Positions 5,989 through 11,430 of a stretch of DNA of 11,430 nucleotides are shown here, in pieces. This DNA is from JANLSO01 sp031362405. Its GTDB lineage: Bacteria; Actinomycetota; Thermoleophilia; Miltoncostaeales; Miltoncostaeaceae. Under the pieces are notes generated by a model. The model saw nothing but the letters and a program-made list of their open reading frames with translations. It was not told the DNA's origin and ran no database searches. The stretch lies in the NCBI GenBank assembly GCA_031362405.1, contig JANLSO010000091.1:1-11430 (forward strand), read 5' to 3'. The position numbers were made by a program, and so were the translations under genes. Position 1 is the stretch's first letter. Every line of letters starts with the position of its first letter.

Positions 5989-6060
5989 CCCCTACGCTTC
6001 TTCCGGAAACGCGGAAGATCTGTATACGTACTTTCCGCAAACGCAGAAGAAATGTAGGGG
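5989..6060. repeat. 72-bp element: inverted CCCCTAC ends around two direct repeats
   Basis: Lies in the 140-bp gap between the convergent ends of fic and serC. CCCCTAC (5989-5995) and GTAGGGG (6054-6060) are perfect inverted ends; extending inward, 12 of 14 positions match. Inside are two 24-bp direct repeats (6001-6024, 6033-6056; 20 of 24 identical, 32-bp period), sharing TTCCGnAAACGCnGAAGA. Each is also a dyad TTCCG-6 nt-CrGAA; the first forms a perfect 7-bp hairpin (5999-6005 with 6012-6018). A degenerate third copy is inverted upstream (about 5971-5985). There is no T-tract. It could be a protein-binding site, a processing or termination structure, or a remnant of a small mobile repeat. 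Confidence 0.6.
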
Positions 6061-6081
6061 CAGCCACGCCCCGGCCGCGTT

Positions 6082-7194
6082 TCAGGCCGTGAGGGCGTCC
6101 ACCACGTAGTCGACGCAGGCGGTCAGGGCGGCGACGTCGTCGGGGTCGATCGCCGGGAACATGCCGATGCGCAGCTGGTTGCGGCCGAGCTTGCGGTACG
6201 CGTCGGTATCGACGATGCCGTTGGCGCGCAGGATCTTCGAGACCTCCGTCGCGTCGACCCCGTCGAGGTCAATCGTGCCAACGACGCTCGAGCGTTTGGC
6301 CGGGTCGCTCACGAAGGGTGTCGTGTACGACGTCCGTTCGGCCCAGCCGTAGAGGTTCGCCGCCGACCGGTCGCTGCGGGCGGCGCACCCTTCCAGACCG
6401 CCCTGGGCGAGCATCCATCGGATCTGGTCGTCGAGCAGGAAGATCGTTCCGAGCGCAGGCGTGTTGTAGGTCTGGTCTTTGACGCTGTTGTCGCGCGCGA
6501 TCACCAAATCGAGCGACGCCGGCACCCAGCGCTTCGTCGCGGCGATCGTGTCGATGCGCTCCAGAGCCGCGGGTGAGCATGCTGCCAGCCATAGGCCACC
6601 GTCGGCGGCGAAGCATTTTTGAGGTGAGAAGTAGTAGACGTCGACCTCTGACGGCTGCCAACGCAGGCCGCCCGCGCCGGACGTGGCGTCGACGATCACG
6701 AGGCCATCGGCGGCCGGGCGCGTCAGATGCATCGCGACGCCGGTCGATGTCTCGTTATGCGTCAGGGCGTAGGTATCGACGCTCGCGTCGGGGCTGAGCT
6801 CCGGGTGGCTGCCGGGCTCGGATCTGATCACGATCGGGTCCTCCAGGTGCGGCGCGGCGGCCACCCCCTGTGCGAACTTCGAGGAAAACTCCCCGAACGC
6901 AACGTGCTGGCTGCGCTCCTCGATCAGGCAGAAGGCGGCGATGTCCCAAAAGACGGTCGCGCCGCCGTTGCCGAGGAGGATCTCCCAGCCGTCGGGCAGG
7001 CCAAACAGCTCCGACAGCCCGGCGCGGGCGCTCGCGACAACCGACTTCACGGTCTTCTGCCGGTGTGAGGTGCCCATGAACGAGCCGGCAACGTCGGCCA
7101 GAGCCTGGACCGACTCCGGCCGCACCTTCGACGGGCCGCAGCCGAAGCGGCCGTCGCGCGGCAGCAGGTTCGTGGGGATGGTGATGTCGGCCAT
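6082..7194 (-). CDS. serC: Phosphoserine aminotransferase
   Basis: Cytoplasmic PLP enzyme converting 3-phosphohydroxypyruvate and glutamate to phosphoserine and 2-oxoglutarate. 370 aa, close to the length of the actinobacterial (mycobacterial-type) SerC. Shown by FGCGPSKVRPE (18-27), GTSHRQKTVKSVV (41-53), LGNGGATVFWD (74-84), GEFSSKFA (101-108), an IVDATSGAGG strand with the cofactor-binding Asp (169), and the Schiff-base lysine in SPQKCFAADGG (Lys193). C-terminal NQLRIGMFPAI fits the fold-type I small domain. ATG 7194 follows the serA stop by 2 nt (TAG-AC-ATG), so translation is probably coupled to serA, whose product is its substrate. It is the last gene of the block. Confidence 0.96.
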   Translation of the reverse strand: MADITIPTNLLPRDGRFGCGPSKVRPESVQALADVAGSFMGTSHRQKTVKSVVASARAGLSELFGLPDGWEILLGNGGATVFWDIAAFCLIEERSQHVAFGEFSSKFAQGVAAAPHLEDPIVIRSEPGSHPELSPDASVDTYALTHNETSTGVAMHLTRPAADGLVIVDATSGAGGLRWQPSEVDVYYFSPQKCFAADGGLWLAACSPAALERIDTIAATKRWVPASLDLVIARDNSVKDQTYNTPALGTIFLLDDQIRWMLAQGGLEGCAARSDRSAANLYGWAERTSYTTPFVSDPAKRSSVVGTIDLDGVDATEVSKILRANGIVDTDAYRKLGRNQLRIGMFPAIDPDDVAALTACVDYVVDALTA

Positions 7195-7196
7195 GT

Positions 7197-8801
7197 CTAG
7201 CTCTTTAGCTCGACGAACCAGGAGTCTTCAAAGCTCGGGGTTTCGGCGATCCGCGTGCGCGAGGCGTCGGGGATCGGCGCGTCGACCGTGAGGGCCATGA
7301 GCGCCTTGCCGGCGGCCTTCCCGTTGGCGCGTGACACGGCCATCGAGGCGACGTTGATGTTCTCCTCACCGAGGATCGTCCCGACGCGACCGATCATGCC
7401 CGGCACGTCGCCGTAGCGGAAGATCGCCATGAGCGGCGCCATCTCGATCTCGATGTCGTGCCCGAGAATCTCGACCAGACGCGGCCGCGAGCTGGTACCG
7501 ACGGTCGTTCCGGAGATGCTGACCGGCCCGGAGGTGAGGCTCAGCACGTTGCGGTAGTCGCCGGTTTTGCTCGTGGAGGTCTCGACCCACTCGATACCGC
7601 GCTCGGCGGCGATCGACGCGGCGTTGACCATGTTCACGGGCTGTTCGGTGTGGCCCGCGAGCACCCCGGTGATCACGCTGGAGGTCAGCAGGCGTGTGTC
7701 GAGGGCCGCGATCTCGCCCTGATACCCGATCTCCAGCGGCGACACGCGCCCGCCGGTGAGCTGGCCGAGCAGCTCCCCCATCTTCACCGCGAGCGGCAGG
7801 AACGGCCCCAGCACCTCGAGGGCTTCGGGCGCGACGGCGGGGATGTTGACCGCAGAGGTGACCACGCCACCGGTCAGCGCCGCGGCGACCTGCTCGGCGA
7901 CGGCGACTCCGGCCCGGTCTTGGGCCTCGGTCGTCGACGCGCCGAGGTGCGGGGTGACGACCACGCCCGGCATCCCGAACAGCGGGCTGTCGGTGCACGG
8001 CTCCTCGGGGAACACGTCGATCCCGGCCCCGCCGAGGTGCCCGCTCTCGAGAGCCGCAACCAGGGCAGCGGTGTCGATGACATCCCCGCGCGCTGCGTTG
8101 ATGATCCGGCAGCCGGACTTCATGGCCGCAAACGCCTCGGCACCGACGAAACCCTTGGTCTCGGGGGTCGAGGCCAGGTGCAGGGAGATGAAATCGCTGA
8201 CGCCGTAAAGGTCTTCGGGGGTTTCGGCCCGCTCGACGCCGAGGTCTTTGTAGCGCTGGTCGGCCACGAACGGGTCGTAGGCGACGACGTGCATTCCGAG
8301 GCCCTTGCAGCGCTCGGCGACCATCTGACCGATACGGCCGAAGCCAAGAACGCCGAGGGTCTTCCCGTCGATCTCGATGCCGCCGTATTTGGAGCGTTCC
8401 CAACGACCCTGGACCAGGGCGGCGTGGGCCTGGGCCACGTTGCGGGCTTGGGCCATCAGCAGGGCAACCGCATGTTCGGCCGCCGAGAGGGCGTTCGAGC
8501 CGGCGGCGTTGCAGACGATCACACCGCGCCGGGTCGCGGCCTCGACGTCGACGTTGTCGACGCCGGTGCCCGCGCGGCCGACGACCTTGAGGCGATCGCT
8601 GGCCTCCATGAAGGCGGCCGTGACCTTGGTCGCACTGCGCACCACGATCGCGTCGAACTCGGGCAGCCGGGCGAGGGTGTCCTCCTTCGACCATCCGACA
8701 CCCGAGGTGACCGTGAACTTTTCAGCGAGCAGCGCGACGCCGGCATCGGCGATCTGCTCGCAGATGAGCACGCGCAGGTCCTTGTGCGGGCCGTCAGACA
8801 C
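7197..8801 (-). CDS. serA: D-3-phosphoglycerate dehydrogenase, long form with ACT domain
   Basis: Oxidises 3-phosphoglycerate with NAD to 3-phosphohydroxypyruvate, the first step of serine synthesis. 534 aa, the usual size for the long type found in mycobacteria. Residues about 8-105 and 290-320 form the substrate domain, and 108-285 the Rossmann domain with GFGRIG (153-158). Catalytic residues are visible: Arg238 in NAARGD, Glu266/Glu267 in FPEEP, and His285 in TPHLGAST. Residues 325-450 are the intervening (ASB) domain, and 455-534 an ACT domain (FRYGDVPGMIGRVGTILG, NINVASMAVSR), which usually binds serine for feedback inhibition. The GTG start at 8801 has GGGAG 5 nt upstream in the 16-nt gap after ilvC. 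Confidence 0.97.
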   Translation of the reverse strand: MSDGPHKDLRVLICEQIADAGVALLAEKFTVTSGVGWSKEDTLARLPEFDAIVVRSATKVTAAFMEASDRLKVVGRAGTGVDNVDVEAATRRGVIVCNAAGSNALSAAEHAVALLMAQARNVAQAHAALVQGRWERSKYGGIEIDGKTLGVLGFGRIGQMVAERCKGLGMHVVAYDPFVADQRYKDLGVERAETPEDLYGVSDFISLHLASTPETKGFVGAEAFAAMKSGCRIINAARGDVIDTAALVAALESGHLGGAGIDVFPEEPCTDSPLFGMPGVVVTPHLGASTTEAQDRAGVAVAEQVAAALTGGVVTSAVNIPAVAPEALEVLGPFLPLAVKMGELLGQLTGGRVSPLEIGYQGEIAALDTRLLTSSVITGVLAGHTEQPVNMVNAASIAAERGIEWVETSTSKTGDYRNVLSLTSGPVSISGTTVGTSSRPRLVEILGHDIEIEMAPLMAIFRYGDVPGMIGRVGTILGEENINVASMAVSRANGKAAGKALMALTVDAPIPDASRTRIAETPSFEDSWFVELKS

Positions 8802-8817
8802 TCGTTCTCCCTAGCGC

Positions 8818-9807
8818 TTAGAAGCTGGGCTTGATCCAGGACATCATCGAGCGCAGCTTGCGGCCGACCTCTTCGATGGGGTGATCGGCCTGGCGGCGCG
8901 CGATGGCGTTGAACGTCGGCCGACCCACCTTGTTCTCGAGCATCCATTCCTTTGCGAACTGGCCGTTCTGGATCTCCGCAAGGATCTTGCGCATCTCCTT
9001 ACGGGTCTCCTCGGTGATGATCCGCGGGCCGCGGGTGAGGTCGCCGTACTCGGCCGTGTTGGAGATCGAGTAGCGCATGCCGCTGATGCCCTTCTCGTTG
9101 ATGAGATCGACGATCAGCTTCACCTCGTGCAGGCACTCGAAATACGCGAGCTCGGGCTGGTAGCCGGCGTCGACAAGTGTCTCGAAGCCCGCGCGGATCA
9201 GCTCGGTGAGGCCACCGCAGAGCACGACCTGCTCACCAAACAGATCGGTCTCGGTCTCCTCGGCGAAGGTGGTCTCGATCACGCCGGCGCGGGTGCAGCC
9301 GATGCCCTTGGCGTAGGCCAGCGCGAGATCCCGCGCTCCGCCGCTGGCGTCCTGGGCAACGGCGATCAGACCCGGAGTTCCCATACCCTCGGCGTAGGTG
9401 CGGCGCACCAGGTGGCCCGGCCCTTTGGGGGCGGCCATCAGCACGTCGACGCCAGGGGGCGGAACAACCTGTCCGAAGTGGATCGCGAAGCCGTGGGCGA
9501 ACAGGAGCGCGTTTCCGGGAACGAGGCCCGGCGCGATCTCGTTGACGTAGACATCGGCCTGCAGCTCGTCGGGCAGCAGGATCATCACCATGTCGCCACG
9601 TGCCGAGGCCTCGGCCACCGACAGAACGGTGAGGCCTTCTTTGCGCGCCTCGTCGGCCGATTTACTGTCAGCCCGCAGGCCAACCACAACATCGACACCC
9701 GAGTCGCGCAGGTTCAGGGCGTGTGCGTGACCCTGGCTGCCGTAGCCGAGTACGGCGACGGTCTTGCCACGCAGCAGGTCGAGGTCGGCGTCGGCGTCGT
9801 AGAACAT
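8818..9807 (-). CDS. ilvC: Ketol-acid reductoisomerase (class I)
   Basis: Converts acetolactate or acetohydroxybutyrate, by Mg-dependent alkyl shift and NADPH reduction, to the dihydroxy acids of Val/Leu and Ile synthesis. 329 aa, the class I length. The N-terminal Rossmann domain has GYGSQGHAHALNLRDSG (from residue 21) and a cofactor loop GLRADSKS (43-50), whose Arg45 and serines suggest NADPH preference. Catalytic residues are all present: His105 (AHGF), Asp188 and Glu192 (TDLFGEQ), Glu224 and Glu228 (FECLHE), Ser249 (SISN). ATG 9807 is preceded by CGGGAGACCCC, a usable ribosome site. The 81-nt gap from ilvN contains a strong hairpin (9856-9886). Cotranscribed with ilvN and serA. Confidence 0.98.
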   Translation of the reverse strand: MFYDADADLDLLRGKTVAVLGYGSQGHAHALNLRDSGVDVVVGLRADSKSADEARKEGLTVLSVAEASARGDMVMILLPDELQADVYVNEIAPGLVPGNALLFAHGFAIHFGQVVPPPGVDVLMAAPKGPGHLVRRTYAEGMGTPGLIAVAQDASGGARDLALAYAKGIGCTRAGVIETTFAEETETDLFGEQVVLCGGLTELIRAGFETLVDAGYQPELAYFECLHEVKLIVDLINEKGISGMRYSISNTAEYGDLTRGPRIITEETRKEMRKILAEIQNGQFAKEWMLENKVGRPTFNAIARRQADHPIEEVGRKLRSMMSWIKPSF

Positions 9808-9855
9808 GGGGTCTCCCGGCGTGGGTTTTCGGTGGTAACGGGTGCCGCGGCGTGG

Positions 9856-9886
9856 CGCCCGGCGGCCCGTGCGGGGCCACCGGGCG
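9856..9886 (-). other. Strong intercistronic hairpin between ilvN and ilvC
   Basis: Two 13-nt arms (9856-9868 and 9874-9886) flank a 5-nt loop (9869-9873). All positions pair except 9862/9880 as read in DNA terms. In the minus-strand RNA that irregular position is a U-G wobble, so the stem is complete only in the ilvN-ilvC transcript; in plus-strand RNA it is a C-A mismatch. It starts 2 nt after the ilvN stop and ends 48 nt before the ilvC ATG, with no U-tract. An mRNA processing or stabilising stem, or a weak partial terminator, is likely. Confidence 0.7.
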
Positions 9887-9888
9887 GG

Positions 9889-10374
9889 TTAGGTCGTGCT
9901 CGACCCGCGCCCGAGGGCGACGACTCCGGTCTTGACCATCTCGATCAAGCCGTAGGGGCGAAGAAGCTCTTCAAAGGTATCCAGCGCGGTCGTTTCGGCG
10001 GCGATCTGGACCGTCATCGAACCGGCGGCGACATCGACGATCGTTGCGCCGAAGATGTTGACCAGCTCGATGATCTCGCCGCGGTGGCCCTTATCGGCCT
10101 GAACCTTGATGAGGGCGAGCTCGCGGGCGACCATGTTCTCGGGGTCGAGATCACGGATCTTGATGACGTTGATGAGCTTGTCGAGCTGCTTGGTGATCTG
10201 CTCGATCGGAAACCTCGACGCGTCGACCGCGATGGTCATACGTGACCGGGCGGGGTCTTCGGTCGGGCTCACGGCCAGCGAATCGATGTTGAAGCCGCGT
10301 CGGGTGAACAGGCCGGAAACCCGTGACAGGACGCCGGGCTTGTTCTCAACGAGGACGGAAAGGGTGTGCTTCAC
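9889..10374 (-). CDS. ilvN: Acetolactate synthase small (regulatory) subunit
   Basis: Regulatory subunit that activates the catalytic acetolactate synthase (IlvB) and confers valine feedback. 161 aa, the standard length. The N-terminal ACT domain HTLSVLVENKPGVLSRVSGL (3-22) has the effector-site residues Asn11, Gly14 and, in GFNIDSL, Asn29. It is followed by the second domain (ELALIKVQAD, RGEIIELVNIFGA, RPYGLIEMVKTGVVALGRG). The GTG start at 10374 gives an N-terminus that aligns with the family, but no clear Shine-Dalgarno precedes it; the 24-nt gap after gatB suggests translational coupling. Oddly, ilvB is not adjacent: gatB occupies its usual place. Confidence 0.96.
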   Translation of the reverse strand: MKHTLSVLVENKPGVLSRVSGLFTRRGFNIDSLAVSPTEDPARSRMTIAVDASRFPIEQITKQLDKLINVIKIRDLDPENMVARELALIKVQADKGHRGEIIELVNIFGATIVDVAAGSMTVQIAAETTALDTFEELLRPYGLIEMVKTGVVALGRGSSTT

Positions 10375-10398
10375 GGCGGCGGAGCATACGCGGTTGGA

Positions 10399-11430
10399 TC
10401 AGACAGCGGTAACGCGCTCTCGCACCAATTCGCCGATGCGCCCGGGATCGGCACGGCCACCGGTCGCCTTCATCGCCTTACCGACGAAAAATCCGAGCAG
10501 TTTGTCCTTGCCCTCGCGCAACTGTTGGGCCTGCGCGGGGTTCTCGGCCAGCAGCCGGTCGACCAGGTCCACCAGCTCGGACTCATCGGAGATCGCGCCG
10601 AGGCCCCTCGCCGCGACGACCTCACGGGGGGCTGCTCCACTCGCGATGACCTCGGCCAAAACGACCTTCGCGTTCGGCTGCGACACCTCGCGAGCCTCGA
10701 CGAGGCCGATCAGCTCGGCCAGGTGGACGGGCGTGACCTGGCTCTCCCACGGCTCTTCCCCACGATCACGCAGCTGCGCCCGCAGCTCGCCGCGCACCCA
10801 GTTGGCGGCGGCCTTCGGGTCGGCCAGAGCAGCGACCTGCTCAAACCAGTCGCCCAGCTCGCGGGGCTCACAGAGCACCTCGGCGTCTTCGAAAGAGATT
10901 CCCAGCTCCGTCGTAAAGCGCATCCGGCGATCGATCGGCAGCTCGGGCTGGGCGGCGCGCAGCTCCTCAACCCAGGCGCGATCAGGCACGACCGGCACCA
11001 GATCAGGCTCGGGGAAGTACCGGTAGTCGTGGGCCTGCTCTTTGCTGCGCAGGGAAGTGATCTCACCGCTGGTCGGCTCGTAATGCAGCGTTTCTTGGGT
11101 GACGCGGCCGCCCGAACGCAGGATCGCCGCCTGGCGGGCGATCTCGGCGTCGATGCCGCGCTCGAGGAACGTGAACGAGTTCATGTTCTTCAGCTCGGTC
11201 TTGGTACCGAGCTCGGTGGCCCCGATCGGGCGCAGGCTGATGTTGGCGTCGGCTCGCAGCGAGCCCTCCTGCATGTTCCCGTCGGTGATCCCGAGCTGCA
11301 CCAGGGTCTGGCGCAGCTGACGCAGGAAGTTGGCGGCGTCGGAGGCCGTGCGGATGTCCGGCTCGGTGACGATCTCCAGAAGCGGCGTGCCGCCCCGGTT
11401 GAAGTCGACCACGGAGGTCTCGGCCCCGGC
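10399..11430 (-). CDS. gatB: Asp-tRNA(Asn)/Glu-tRNA(Gln) amidotransferase subunit B, 5'-truncated
   Basis: GatB activates mischarged Glu-tRNA-Gln or Asp-tRNA-Asn by phosphorylation for amidation with ammonia supplied by GatA. The last 343 codons are visible; the frame is open through base 11430, so the N-terminal part lies outside the window. Diagnostic stretches are ETSVVDFNRGGTPLLEIVTE, GITDGNMQEGSLRADANISL, GTKTELKNMNSFTFLERGI and SKEQAHDYRYFPEPDLVP. After a helical linker the C-terminal YqeY-like tRNA-binding tail follows (from about WVRGELRAQL to ERVTAV). The organism probably lacks a glutaminyl- or asparaginyl-tRNA synthetase, a family-level inference. gatC and gatA would be expected upstream. 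Confidence 0.98.
   Translation of the reverse strand, partial: AGAETSVVDFNRGGTPLLEIVTEPDIRTASDAANFLRQLRQTLVQLGITDGNMQEGSLRADANISLRPIGATELGTKTELKNMNSFTFLERGIDAEIARQAAILRSGGRVTQETLHYEPTSGEITSLRSKEQAHDYRYFPEPDLVPVVPDRAWVEELRAAQPELPIDRRMRFTTELGISFEDAEVLCEPRELGDWFEQVAALADPKAAANWVRGELRAQLRDRGEEPWESQVTPVHLAELIGLVEAREVSQPNAKVVLAEVIASGAAPREVVAARGLGAISDESELVDLVDRLLAENPAQAQQLREGKDKLLGFFVGKAMKATGGRADPGRIGELVRERVTAV

Noticed and set aside
6001..6056. CRISPR-like direct repeats
   Set aside because: Only two copies, 8 bp between them, each internally dyadic, and no cas genes; not an array.
7458..8834. A 458-codon open frame on the plus strand
   Set aside because: Antisense to serA, with no recognisable domain and His/Gly/Asp-rich composition typical of the reverse of high-GC genes.
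8881..10245. A 454-codon open frame on the plus strand spanning ilvC and ilvN
   Set aside because: It crosses two well-identified minus-strand genes and the gap between them; its length reflects base composition.
10106..11026. A 306-codon open frame on the plus strand
   Set aside because: Ser/Arg-rich translation antisense to ilvN and gatB; no domain seen.

Overview
This is a high-GC chromosomal window that reads as an actinobacterium, possibly class Thermoleophilia (Solirubrobacterales-like). That placement is an inference from the mycobacterial-type SerC, the GTG/TTG starts, promoters lying directly on start codons, and the style of the secreted proteins. No mobile-element gene, tRNA, rRNA or CRISPR array is visible.

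Right part (6082-11430, all minus strand): one compact amino-acid block in transcription order gatB (truncated by the window edge) - ilvN - ilvC - serA - serC. Gaps are 24, 81, 16 and 2 nt. GatB makes Gln-tRNA/Asn-tRNA. IlvN and IlvC serve Val/Ile/Leu synthesis, and SerA and SerC perform the first two steps of serine synthesis. No ilvB (catalytic subunit for IlvN) is present in the window. A strong 13-bp hairpin lies between ilvN and ilvC.

Left part (1-1027, minus strand): leuA, truncated by the window edge, preceded by a leader with every visible part of a leucine attenuator. These are an extended -10 box, a 23-codon peptide with seven Leu codons, a terminator hairpin with five U residues whose loop holds the peptide's stop codon, and an upstream segment able to pair with the terminator's 3' arm. 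The leader peptide appears to be translated from a leaderless transcript.

Middle (1133-5941): three genes of other character separate leuA from the ilv/ser block. They are a membrane-anchored TPM-like protein (+) with a cytoplasmic Cys motif and a GGGGDF-repeat tail, a secreted two-domain polysaccharide-lyase-like protein (-), and a 506-aa Fic protein (+). The Fic protein's N-terminal half resembles the AbiEi antitoxin family and its C-terminal half is a self-inhibited AMP-transferase. The convergent gaps at 2453-2568 and 5942-6081 hold unusual repeat structures. The most interesting items are the leuA attenuator, the AbiEi-like/Fic fusion with its repeat-bearing promoter, and the 72-bp repeat element between fic and serC.
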